Assembly: GCA_000750105.3 (NCBI GenBank)
Contig: JPHH03000027.1
Location: 62,001 to 126,000, forward strand
From: Tolypocladium sp. Sup5 PDA-1
Taxonomy: Eukaryota; Ascomycota; Sordariomycetes; Hypocreales; Ophiocordycipitaceae
DNA length: 64,000 nucleotides
Direction: 5' to 3'
How positions within the stretch are numbered: the stretch's first letter is position 1; each line of letters starts with the position of its first letter. The position numbers and the translations under genes are program-made. Below the pieces are notes generated by a model. The model was not told the origin of the DNA and did not search any database. It saw nothing but the letters and a program-made list of their open reading frames with translations. Below are positions 33,207 through 44,316 of this stretch, piece by piece.

Positions 33207-34650
33207 ATGTTCCGCCGTGACTGGTCTGGTCTGCCCAATGATCCCTCCTTTCCCGCCGATCTCAAGGGCCTCGGGTTCGTCCCCCAAACTCCAGCTCGTC
33301 CGGGTTCGCTACAAGCTAACTCTGCAAAGGTACTTCATCAACGACGAAGATGAGGTCCGGTCGATCGAGAACCCCGACTGCTACTTCAAGTTCTTCCTCA
33401 ACCGCAACCCGCGCATCAACTCGCGCCAGCGATTCGCGTTCAACCGTAAGTGCACGAGCGCACGGAATAACGTGATGACGGAACAAGAAAGACTGACTTG
33501 TGAGGTAGAGGCTCTGGAGAAGGTGATCCACGAGCGGCTCGAGAACGAGGGCCTCCAGAAGGTCACCCTGCCGCTCAGTTCCACGGCAGAGGACCGCCAC
33601 GTCCCTATTTTCGTCAGCCCCGGCCTGATGTCCAAGTCTCGCGTCGTGGTCATCTTCGGCGAGCCCGCGCAGGATCTCGGCGTCCTGGCCGGTCGAGTTG
33701 CGAATGGCCCCGGCGGCATCAACAAAGGCAGCATGGTGTCCGTCGTGCGAGCGCTGCGGACGCAAGCCTCCTCGGACACTGACCCATCGCCGCCGGGCAT
33801 CGTCCTCGCCAACACTGGTCAGCTGTACTGGTGGCCCGAGGGCAAGCGTGGCGTCACCGTCACCGCCAGCACGGCCATCCCGCTGCCAAGCCTCGTTCAT
33901 CATGGACGACGGCATGCGCCTGCCCTGAACAACGTACCCAGGAACGAGGATCCGACGGCCCACGTCCACTACGTCTTCAACGAGGTCCTGCAGAAGATCA
34001 CCAAGGCGGACGCCAAGGTCAGCGTGGTTGCCATCGGAGAGTCCTGCGAGATTGTGACCAAGTTTCTGGACGATGAGAAGAACTGGATGACCTGGCAGGG
34101 GAGACTCAGCTCCATGCTTCTGCTGGGAAGTGTCTATCCAGATGACGAACTCACAAACGAGTCCTTCAAGTACTTCCTCGCCAAGGTAAGTTCCAAACCC
34201 CCATGATTAAGGAGTAAATACTTACAACCTCAGCGTACCCGAGCCTACGCCACCTCCACCGAGCCCCTCGACACCCCCCTCGCGCCCCCAGCCGGAAACC
34301 CAGACGAAGGCGTCCCCAACCTCGGCTGCCCCTGTTACTCCTCCGCCGAGCCGCACCACGCAGAGGCCATCCTCATCAGCGCCCTCGGCCCCGCGCTTGG
34401 CTACTCCGAGACCGTCGCCACGACGCCCGACTTCGAGAACTCGCCCATCGTCGTCACCGAGAAGCCGGAGCAGGAGTTTGCCGAGCAGGACTGGGACCAG
34501 GTGCCTGAGGGGGAGAAGCCGCTCGTGGCCAAGGTGGACCAGGGGGAAATCAAGAGGCAGGTGAAGCAGCTGAGGAAGTGGCGGAGGTTTGCGGAGGGTG
34601 GCGGTGCGCAGGCTGTCGAGTCTGAGGAGGAGGACGATGACTTGCTCTGA
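33207..34650 (+). CDS. Arb2-domain protein
   Basis: Carries the Arb2-like alpha/beta-hydrolase-fold domain. In fission yeast Arb2 is part of an Argonaute chaperone complex in heterochromatin silencing; whether this fungal protein acts there is inference. Four exons: 33207-33274, 33330-33445, 33509-34185 and 34234-34650, total 425 residues, introns 48-63 nt. The N-terminus MFRRDWSGLPNDPSFPADL followed by GYFINDEDEVRSIENP is typical of the fungal family. The core has HVPIFVSPGLMSKSRVVVIFG, GVLAGRVANGPGGINKGSM, and VSVVAIGESCEIVTKFLDD at the nucleophile-elbow position (GESCE). The tail is acidic (ESEEEDDDLL). Its 3' end converges on the next gene about 195 bp away. Confidence 0.82.
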
Positions 34651-34844
34651 TGCAGACGATGAACATCCCATGGGCAAGAGTTTTCAGGAGGGAATTCAGG
34701 GGAAACGAGCAGACACATAGATAGTGTTCCAGAAAGGGACCATGGGAATATTTCTTCCTGCCTCGACTCAGCTGTGCTAGCCTGGCCGTAAAAGTACACC
34801 GGATATCTCAAGATTGTACATGGTGCCGACACAGTCTTACTTGC

Positions 34845-36533
34845 TCACGCCTTGAAGAAGGACGTAAACCCCGTCACAGGCGGCGCCACATCCTCCATCA
34901 ACTCCTTCGTCCTCCTCACGCGCTCCTGAACCACCGCCTCCTCGGCAGCCCACCGGCCCTCTGCATCCGTGGGTCCGGTCCAGAATGAAAAGACGTTCGA
35001 CTTGGAGCCGCCACTCTTCTTCGCCTCCTCGGCCCTTGCCAGCCGCGACACCATCGTTGACCAGTTTCCCAGCCCCGTGCCCAGGCACTCTCGACACGTC
35101 TGCCTCGCGTCCTTGTCGTTCTTGCCCGCGCCCAAGCCGCGCAGTTGCTCCTCCGCCACATCGACGCCGTCGCGCGTCCACGCCAGCCCGTCGTCCCGCG
35201 AGGACGTTGCGTACAGGATCTCGCCGATGTAGAGATTCAGGGAGGCCTCCTGGCAGCGCTCAAGGGGGCTGCGCCAGGGAGGCAGCGAGCCGTCTGGAGG
35301 AGGAGGGGGGTAGTCTGGTGGCGAGAAGAAGTTGACGACTTGTTGGAACATGGTGACTCGTTTGGGTTTGGCGGGGGGCGCGCCGCGGGGAGGGGTGTCG
35401 GAGAGGACGCGGCGAGCTTTGAGGAGGGAGACGTAGATGGGGAGGGCGGAGGAGACGTCGCCTTTGCGGGCCTTGTACGTGGCCATGGCGGTGAGCGCGT
35501 CCAGGACGTTCATCGAAGGATGCTCGGCGCGGTCTTTGAGGACGAAGGTCTTTGGATCGTAGGGCATATTGCATGGCTCGATTCCCTGCGTAGCTTCCGC
35601 CAACGCCAGGTTGTAAAGCGCCTCAGGTCCGTCAGCCCGCCCCTTGAACTCCATGAAGCTCGCATACTCGAGCGCCGCATCCATCTTTTGCCGCGGCGTC
35701 AGCCCCTTTGTAGCTAGGGTCTTCATGTACCAGTTCTCGGCCGAAGGGTACGCAATCTCGCAGTCCTCCTCTCGCGGCGCATGCGGGTTCCCCGGTGGGA
35801 TTGGCTTGGGCCGCGGGTTCGATGGGCCGATGACGAACTCGGGCGGAGAGACGACGTTGCGCGAGACGTCTCGGACCCATCCGTCGACGTGCTCGGCTGC
35901 CTTGGCCGCCAGCATGATGGCCTCGAAGTATCCCCTCCGCCACTCCTCCGACCTTGCCGAGATGTCGCAGCTATTAAACTCGCCCGGAACCTCGAGTGTC
36001 GCATCTTCGTGGTCTGACAGCTTCACCACGCCCTCCGCTCCCAGCTTGGGATCCTCCAACCGGATGACCACCCCTCTCGCCAGCTCCAACGCCCTCGCCC
36101 AATTAACCTCTCCGTTCTTCGGGTCCCTGAAGTTGTTCGCATCCCGCAGGAACTTCCTCGTCAGGTAATGCCACTCGTGCGGCGTCGGAAACTCCCTCTC
36201 CACAATCTCCTCATTGGCCGCAAAGAAGATCATGAGCACCGCGGCGGCGACTCCCCACAGGGAGATGGTATACCGCGCCACGAGCTTGGCCTCGTGCTTG
36301 AACCATCGTTTGCGCTCGGATGTGAAGGATCGGGCGATGGCTGGGCTGGCTTTCGGGACGACGAGGAAGGGTAGGCTTGGCCGGGCCTTTGTTGATGTGA
36401 GCTTCGACTGGTTTGCGAAGGCGCGGACGGAGAAGAATTGAGGATGGAATCGCGATGGGCTGATCCGCGAGCCGCGGCGAACGACGAGCCGGGGACGCAT
36501 GGCTGTCGGTGGCCCAAGGAGCCGTGGTTCCAA
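34845..36533 (-). CDS. Mitochondrial single-pass membrane protein, TPR-like, unknown function
   Basis: A single uninterrupted exon of 562 codons; an in-frame ATG at 36500 (MRPRLVVRRGSR) may be the true start. The first 75 residues are rich in Arg, Ser and Phe with few acids, fitting a mitochondrial presequence. One hydrophobic segment (about residues 88-106, ARYTISLWGVAAAVLMIFFA) follows, then EREFPTPHEWHYLTRKFLR, a phrase I know from fungal proteins of this family. These are sometimes mislabelled maltose permease, but there is no transporter topology here. The remaining 400 residues are helical with TPR-like spacing (FEAIMLAAKAAEHVDGWV, QKMDAALEYASFMEFKG). It is divergent from the tRNA dehydratase gene. 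The molecular role is unknown. Confidence 0.8.
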   Translation of the reverse strand: MEPRLLGPPTAMRPRLVVRRGSRISPSRFHPQFFSVRAFANQSKLTSTKARPSLPFLVVPKASPAIARSFTSERKRWFKHEAKLVARYTISLWGVAAAVLMIFFAANEEIVEREFPTPHEWHYLTRKFLRDANNFRDPKNGEVNWARALELARGVVIRLEDPKLGAEGVVKLSDHEDATLEVPGEFNSCDISARSEEWRRGYFEAIMLAAKAAEHVDGWVRDVSRNVVSPPEFVIGPSNPRPKPIPPGNPHAPREEDCEIAYPSAENWYMKTLATKGLTPRQKMDAALEYASFMEFKGRADGPEALYNLALAEATQGIEPCNMPYDPKTFVLKDRAEHPSMNVLDALTAMATYKARKGDVSSALPIYVSLLKARRVLSDTPPRGAPPAKPKRVTMFQQVVNFFSPPDYPPPPPDGSLPPWRSPLERCQEASLNLYIGEILYATSSRDDGLAWTRDGVDVAEEQLRGLGAGKNDKDARQTCRECLGTGLGNWSTMVSRLARAEEAKKSGGSKSNVFSFWTGPTDAEGRWAAEEAVVQERVRRTKELMEDVAPPVTGFTSFFKA

Positions 36534-36835
36534 TTGGGGCTATATACGACGGTATCTTTGTGTGTCGCCGCAGAGCCTTGTCGTGGTGATCCGTCGTTCC
36601 TAATGGGGTTGTCGCATGTTCCAGCTGTGGTGGGAAGCTGAGGTTGGCGCCGTCTCGAAAACGAGACCCTGGATGACTAAGCGGGCGCGAGCGCCAAGAA
36701 ATCAAATTTCTGGGGTTACGATCACGACTTCAAGATTCGTTTGCTGTCGCAACTCACATTGACCAGACGGCACATACAATTGGGCTTGGCTTACCTGGCG
36801 CTTTGATCCATTGTCTATGTGGCAATGTTATAATC
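36534..36835. promoter_or_regulatory. Shared divergent promoter (TPR-like / tcd1)
   Basis: A 302-bp spacer between two divergent start codons, both encoding proteins with N-terminal membrane segments and likely mitochondrial location. No specific element was identified. Confidence 0.45.
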
Positions 36836-38405
36836 ATGTCGTCTTTCTTTTCCGAGACCCTCGCGAGCCCCCGGTTCCAACTGTTCGCAACAGCGGTGCT
36901 TTCCGGCGCAACTGTCGCATCCCTCCTCTTGGGATACCAGGCCCTCGAGAGGGAGGAGAGGTTGAGCGAGCTCAAGAACTCAATACCGTCGCTGGTAGAT
37001 GACAGCCATCAAACACGACGAGTAAGTTGTCTGTACTGAACAAGACTCGCGAGTACTGACATGTGAGCAGCTCAACAGTTTCGGCGGATCGTCAGACTCG
37101 GCCGTGGACAAGGAAGATGCAAGGAACCAAGCGCTAGCCCGGCGAGCGCAGGCCGGAGACTTTGACGAGGAGCTCATTCTGGAGCAACTGGCGAGAAACC
37201 GCGTGTTCCTCACCCCTGAAGGCCTTCAAAAGCTGCGAGTCTCCTTCGTCATCGTGGTTGGATGCGGCGGCGTCGGCTCTCACTGCGTCGCTTCACTCGC
37301 GCGGTCCGGAGTGTCCAAGATTCGGCTCATCGACTTCGACCAGGTCACTCTCAGCTCCCTGAACCGCCATGCCGTGGCAACGCTCGCCGATGTCGGCATC
37401 CCCAAGGTGCAATGCCTTCAGCGCCGCCTGATCGCCATCGCCCCGTGGGTCAAGTTTGATCTGCAGCAAGAAAAGTTTGATGGAACCGTGGCTGCGACGA
37501 TGCTAGGCGCCTGGGAGGACGGACGGGAGCCGGACTTTATAGTCGACGCCATTGATAACATTGAGACCAAGGTGGAGCTACTGAAGTACTGCTACGATCA
37601 CAAACTGCCAGTCATCAGCGCCATGGGAGCAGGATGCAAGAGCGATCCAACAAGAATCATCGTGGGAGACATTGGAGCCAGCAGGGACGACGGGCTGTCA
37701 AGGGCGACGAGACGACGGTTAAAGCTACAGGGCATCACGAGCGGCATCCCAGTCGTCTACTCGACAGAACAGGCGGGAGAGGGCAAACCGGAGCTGCTGC
37801 CGCTGCCAGACGAAGAGTTCCAAAAGGGCTCCGTTGGCGATCTTGGCGCGATGCCCAACTTTCGGGTCCGGATCTTGCCCGTCCTCGGGACCATGCCCGC
37901 GATTTTCGGCATGACGGCTGCGAACCATGTCATCCTCAGCATCACGGGCTACCCGATCGACTACGTCCCTGCCAAGGGGCGGGAAAAGATGTATGAAGGC
38001 ATACTCACCTACGTGCAGGGCTCCGAGGAGAAGCTGGCGAGGCTCTTTGAGCCCGGAACCGTTGGCTTGAAGACGCCCCTGACACTGGCTGACATTGCGT
38101 TTCTTGCCGAGGAGCTGTACCATGCCCGAAGCATCATCACTGGCATTCCCACCAAGTTGGTGCTCATTCGCTGGAGCAAGCCGGAGACGACGAGCATAAA
38201 CGTCATCGGCGAGGGCAAGGATATCCAGAAGAGCTCGACAGTCCGCTTAAGAGATCTGGTCTGTATGACGAAGGATGAGGCAACAAGGCACGAGAAGGAG
38301 ATCTTCAAGGCTGGAAAGGCGCTCGACGATGTGTACGATACGGATACGATTGCCCGAGTTGAGGCGAAGCTCGCAGAGGCCGCCAAGTACGAGCAGTACC
38401 GGTGA
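36836..38405 (+). CDS. tcd1: tRNA threonylcarbamoyladenosine dehydratase (Tcd/CsdL-like E1 fold)
   Basis: ATP-dependent enzyme that cyclises t6A at position 37 of ANN-decoding tRNAs to ct6A; yeast Tcd1 and Tcd2 sit on the mitochondrial outer membrane. Exons 36836-37021 and 37071-38405 are joined over a 49-nt phase-0 intron, giving 506 residues. A hydrophobic N-terminal segment (about 15-33, FQLFATAVLSGATVASLLL) is the likely membrane anchor. The E1/ThiF nucleotide site is VIVVGCGGVGSHCVASLARSG (about 126-131 for GCGGVG), followed by LIDFDQVTLSSLNRHAVA and DFIVDAIDNIETKVELLKYC. ISAMGAGCKSDPTRI and the post-domain LRDLVCMTKDEA region match the eukaryotic family. Yeast has two paralogues; which one this is cannot be told here. 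Confidence 0.9.
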
Positions 38406-41400
38406 TGCTCGCCCCTCCTGTCGGGCAATCCTGATTTGTCCGCATACATACGCGTATCCCGGTGCGTCGTGGTGCCGTGGAATTTGGAGAACGTCTGAGG
38501 CTCCGTCCAACGCCGGCAAGGTCGGAAAAGGCAAAAGCAGAGAGGGCGCGGAGGTCCCATGACAAACTCTCATGAGCACCCACCCTGAGCAGGGCGACAA
38601 GGCGAGCACCTCGGGTAAGGTTGTGGGACGCTAGACAGGCAGGAGAACCAGCCGCAGATGCGAAGAGGCTTCCTGTAAGATAGGATCCAGGGCGGGCCGT
38701 GTATCGACGCACAACCGCCAACGAGATGAATCAATTCGTGCCCAACACCTCGGCTCGTGGCGTCGGGCTGACGGGGCGCGATGACAATGCATAGTTCCGC
38801 GCGGGCACGACTTCAGATGGACGGCCCACGTACCCAAGGGCAGTGGCGCCGTGGCATCATCCCGGATGTCGCGGGAGCCGTGCTTGTTTGCTCGCTTGTA
38901 TTGCATGGCGGAGAGACAGGCGGGCGTTTGTGCAGCAGATCTAATCCTAAATCCTTTAGTTTGCCTTGCGAGTTGTCAGCCGGGATGACTCGCGATAGCA
39001 TCCATGCCGCCATCCCCCCCCGTCTCCCACACCGCCTCGCGGGAGTCGCATCCACGACAGCGGCCCTCCGGTCTCCTCCGTGCCCGCCGCGGGCCTACAC
39101 CGAGTTTCGAGGCCATCTGGGCTCCGAAAGCGGGGGCGGTGAAGTCGGCCATCGCCCATCGCGGAAACATTCGACGAGTTGAGGCTTTCGTCGGTGGGCG
39201 TCTGGTCTATTCCTGTGCTCTCGTAGCCCTCCGTCGCAAGGGTCTCAGCCCACGCTGCCACTACATGTGGCTTCGACGTAAGCGAACAGGATGGTTAAAC
39301 GTGGCCGCTGCATGCAGACCGAGTGCGCCAAAGGGTCCCTTTGTCGCATCTGCTGGCACCCAGCTGCAGTCACGGCGAGGGTATCGCGGCCGGTGGTTCG
39401 CCATTGAACAACAAACGCATCAATTGCTCAACTGTGGCGCTCCTCTTCGGCTGGGAAAGGCTGGATATGGCTTTATCGTATGATTCCTCGCCTTGCTAGA
39501 TCATAGTCCGCTTCAGGCGTGACTCTGCCTCCGCTTTTATAGACACACGACTTCGTTCATGTGGTCTCGTCGCACGGCTCGACACCTCCGTCAGGTGACT
39601 GCAGCCGAGGCTGCGTTTGAGTCGTCAGTTGCCAAGTTTGGTCTGTGCCGCGAAGAGTCAAGTGATTGGGGTTAAACACGAGTTGGTACTACTACCGCAA
39701 CCAATTGTCTGCCTAGGATGGAAAGCACGGGGTCAACTGTCGTCGTACAGGGGCAACATGTGCACTGCATAGGCAGGTCTTGCATGTAGCACAAAACATA
39801 GATCGTGCTCCAATCTATCGCCGTTTACTTTGTAGCCATGGGCTCTTGATACGTCATCTCCGTGGAGGAATCGTCCTGGTAATGGCTTGTATGTTGACGT
39901 GCTTGCTTGTGGACAACCGATCTTGTCATCACCGCGTTGTAAGCCAGACAGAGACCTCTCAATGGAAACACGTTCTGAGTGAACGGACGCGTCACCGAAG
40001 AGATGACCTCTTATAGTGGCTTTCTTGTATCATATGCCTGCCACCTGATTATCTGGACGACCTGTGGCGTTGATTCCGTGGCTCCAGCTAGATGCTCCTA
40101 GCAAGCAGTTAAAATGGCGAAAGCCAACCATAAGACAGCATGATTCTATCCTTTATCAAAAGTCAACTAACGAAAGAAAGTTCAAAGCGTTTGATGGACT
40201 TAGGGGAGCGCCGCTTTAGTCCTCCCAATGCCTTATTCGACGTTGATGGCGAGGCAAGCGAGAGCAGATGAGACAATATGGCTTCGGTGATTGGACAGGA
40301 ACAGCCCAACGAGTTCTAGGTCCCGAACAACTTGCATCGTGTAACCAAACGTCTGCAGGTTCAAGACATTAGGCAACCAACGCTTCGTGGCTTCGTATCA
40401 GCGCTTGACTCGAAATTCCTATGCCTTTAGTAAGGCTATACGTGGCTCAGTACGCGATCATTCTTCACTTCCATCTCCTATTCTAGAGACTAGCGATGGT
40501 AACTTTCCTACCATGCCTTGCGTGGCGAAGATAGAAGCCGAGAACGGGCCCCCCTAACCCCTCGGCCCGCGCGGACATCCCCGCATTTTGGCTTGGGCGT
40601 CTGACAGAAATTTAGGCTTTGGAGAAATGCAGGCGGCAAATCAGATGTCAACAAGTATATTATGCAGACTCGAAGTTATATAAACATACGCTCCTTAGTA
40701 TTCTCCTGGTACAAGGATGTCACAGCGTCATATACTTGAGTACTGCATAACGAGACCTCTATTATGGACCAGTCGTCTAATTGCAGCCCTCTAATTCGAC
40801 TCTAGCGATCTACACGAACATCCGACACCGTAGCAACAGACAGAAGCATTGGCTGGTGCCACTGCACCGCATCGTTGGCTTGAGTATAAATGCGTGCATG
40901 GCCCTATTAGCAAGGACCAAGACAGCGAGAGCCGAGTTCTTGTGACATAGGACGAGCTTGTCATTCATCATAGACCAAAGAGTATGGCACAGCATGGTGC
41001 TGGAGCTTACGATGCATCACCGTGTAGCCCTTTCGCATAGTTTTCTCCATCAGCCGATGCCGAGGCGAGAGAAAACATGCGTCAGGGACGAGTGCTTGTT
41101 TTCATGTTAGACAGAAGGCGTCTTATACGCAGATCCCGGTAAAGATGGCCTGCGCATTCCGTATGTGAGAGGTTGAGGGTGAAATGTGTTTGGAGAAAAT
41201 GGATCGCCTATGTCCCTGGGTTGGGCTCCAAGACAACCCTATTCGCGAGTTTCGTGCTGCACAAAGCTACCAAGTGGCACTGGATGACATCCTCCACAAC
41301 GACCGCAGGCGAGCCCGCCAGCCGTCGGCCAGTAGAAATTTCAATGCGTGTTTAGCGCATAAAGGAGGCCAACCGAGGATGGATGTTCGGGAGTTCCTGC

Positions 41401-44316
41401 AACCAATGATGCAGCACAGGGGGGGCAGCCAAGCATATGAAACATGACTTCGCCCTGTTCATCTCGTTGGCAACCGCTGTCATGTAGTCCGTAAGTTAGG
41501 ACGTCCACCAAGTATGTCGCAGGCAACATCTCCAAATATAGAGTCCTTCGTGGTCAGCTGGCGTAACCGTTAGGTGGCAGTGGATGGCGCATGACACCTC
41601 AATGGTTGCCCTCCCAACCTCGGTCGGCTTCCAGTCACGCAAGACGTGCACAGCTGGCGCGTTGGTGTGCCGGGAAGCATGTTACATGTCAGGGCCTGGA
41701 TGATGCCCAGAGATGAATGCCTTGCCGAGGCGACACGGGGATGGCATCTGGACCAATCGCCGAGGAGCGTCAATGCCGGTGACCTGTATAAGCCGATGAG
41801 CTTCGGCGAATCTGCTATGTTGCCTGACAACCCTGAGTAACGCCAGCTGTGGTCGGAGATTGGGTCAAGTTCACAACGACGAGGAAAGCTGAAAGGCTCG
41901 CGAACATGACAGCTTGGTCATCTGACGAATCACGCTTCCGCAGCCTGGTAAAATGAAGCATCACAGACTCACAGAGGCGTATTGGCACAACTGCAGCTGA
42001 AGTCGAGCTGGCGGCTGGTAGGCTGCAGAGAGGCCTCCTTGCGGCCTGGTTTTAGATGAAGGAGGCGTCGAGAATCGAAACCGTGTCGGGACGGCTCACA
42101 TCCTCGTACGTGTGCTGTGAACCCTGAGGGATTCTGGGCGTGCCAAGGTTCAGCGAACTCAGCCAGCCTCGCGATGAGTTTACCGCGGGAATCATCTCGG
42201 CGTCACGGTGCGTGGACGAGGCTGACGTGACGCACCGTCGCAGATCGGTGACTGGGTGAATGGGTAAATGGCATGCATGCATTGCATTGTCTTACAGCGC
42301 TGGGCGAGTGCTGTGCAGTGCGGCCCGTCGGCAAGGCAATGGGAAGTTGAGATGACAGGTTGCTACCCGCTCGTTCTGGGTCCGCGATTCCGCGAACCGC
42401 CGGTTACGGCTGCACGCAGCTGCGTTGTTCGAGGCGCGCTGGCCAGCTTGCCGCCGTGGCTTGCCCATTGTTGTGGCTGTTTCCGGCTGGTTCCTTTGCA
42501 CTCCACGAGCCCACAGGTTAGGCATTCACGCCGGAGGCTGGACTGCGGAGGCATCGCGTGTCAAACAGCAAGCTTTTCCGTTGAACACGGCCGAATAGCG
42601 CAAATCCGCGCCGCAAGGCTGTCATGCATTCATACACTGGCAGGCTTGTTGGGCTTTCTAAACTTTAACCCAGCACCAAAACCGAGTACGTGCAGTCCCG
42701 CGGCAATGTCGCTTGGCTACCTTATGCGCACGGCGTCGCATTTGACAAGGTACCTTGCTCGGTGTTGACCCGCAAGCAGTCCCTTATTCACAAGCAAGGC
42801 GCCGTCGAATCCGACAAGGCAGTGACTGGGACAAACAAACTCCCGTGTAGGTCGCGCCCATGCGTCACGGCACATGGGCCAGCAAGGTATTTAAAGGCTG
42901 GGCGCGGGACCTTCTGGATGCCAGGCATGGTTCTTTGTGTTTTCCAGAGCACCTACTTTGCACTTATCGTGACTCGTGAGGCGACTGATGCCCGCCTCCG
43001 AGATAACAAAAGCAACGGCGTTTCGCCACACCCCAAGAAGAAACCCCGGAGATTCAAACTAGGGTACGCCGGCTGGCTTGCGCGTGCTTGTTTGGTCGAG
43101 GAGAGTCTTGCATGCGAGTGGCAAGTGGCGACGATTGCGACGCTGGCAAAGCCCACGTCCAAGCCTCGCCGTACACGACAGCGCCCTGGTGCTCTGCGGC
43201 TCTGCGCAGTGCGAGCTCGACGACAACATATTAATAGCCATTTAGTTCCCCCCAATACGAATACGCTCGGCAGGTTGAGTCGTTGCTGGCGTCCGTCGTT
43301 CCCTTGCAAGCGTCCCGTCCCGTCCCGTCGACACCGCGTGCTTCGCATCCGTCGCCAAACGGTTGGGACTTGGGAGGTTTGGGTTTGGAGGAGAGTGAGT
43401 GAGACTTATTAGCGAGAGCCTGGAGGTGCGCGATACGCCCTTTTCTGCCATCGCGGGCCCCACCTTTCTCTTGAGCCTCACGCAAGGCGGCTGGCGACCT
43501 GCAGGCGGCCAGAAGCCTCGTGCCTTCCCAACGGGGCGGCCCCCACGATCTCCATAATATCTCCACCCCCTGTCAGCTGCAGCTTCCAAACGTTTGTGGC
43601 TGCCTCTGCCTGCAGCCCGGCCTCAGCGCAACGCAGCAAACGACGCAACGGCTGCGTACCTTGTACTCTGCACGGAGTACGTACCGCCCGCTGCACATCT
43701 GGGAACCATCAACCAACGTCCGTCGAGGCGAGCTCCGCTCTCAACTTCAGCATCGCTGAGCGCGGCCCTGCCTGTCCCAGACCAGCCCCCAGCAGTACGT
43801 CTGCCTATGTTTCATTGCTCGATGGGTAGCCTTGCCTTCCTGCTGCCCTGCCCTGCCTAGGCCTGCCTGGCCCTGCTTCGTCGCCTGCTACTGGCGCTGG
43901 CTTCTGCCGCCCCTTCCTATCCTCTTTGTCTTACCCTTCCGGTTGCCTTGTTGCTCGTCGATGCTGATGCGGCTGGGGATGCTTTGTGCCGCGACCCAAT
44001 CTTCCTGAGCAGCGATATAGCCTTTCGGATGCCCTTCCCGTGGGGCACGCAGCCGCTCTTTGTTTATCCCAATTGCTAACTCGGCACTCCTACAGGCCGA
44101 CGCGCCTGAGTCGTCAACCGTCAACCGCCAGCGGCAACGAGCAGACGCAAGCCGTGACACGACGCGGCACCACAACCACAACCACACGACACCCACTCGC
44201 GCGTCCTGCTGCCCTGCTGCTGCCCTGCTGCGCGTACCCGTCGAGGCCCGTCGCCGATCCAATTGCCGGCCTGCTCCAGCACCGCGCATGCCATCGCATG
44301 TACTGAGCAGCCGGAG
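38406..44316. other. 5.9-kb gene-poor region with decayed coding scraps
   Basis: No intact gene could be supported on either strand. Two protein-like scraps stand out. On the minus strand, 40394-40233 reads TKRWLPNVLNLQTFGYTMQV and onward to a stop. On the plus strand, 41184-41447 reads DNPIREFRAAQSYQVALDD. The stretch 39500-42300 has more even base composition than surrounding genes, as expected of old non-coding or decayed sequence. The right end (about 43900-44316) is pyrimidine-rich and probably the leader of the next gene. Confidence 0.5.

Noticed and set aside
42690..43412. A 240-codon plus-strand frame upstream of the Est1-type gene
   Set aside because: Composition is random-like with many Arg and Cys, no motifs or introns, and it lies in a generally decayed region.
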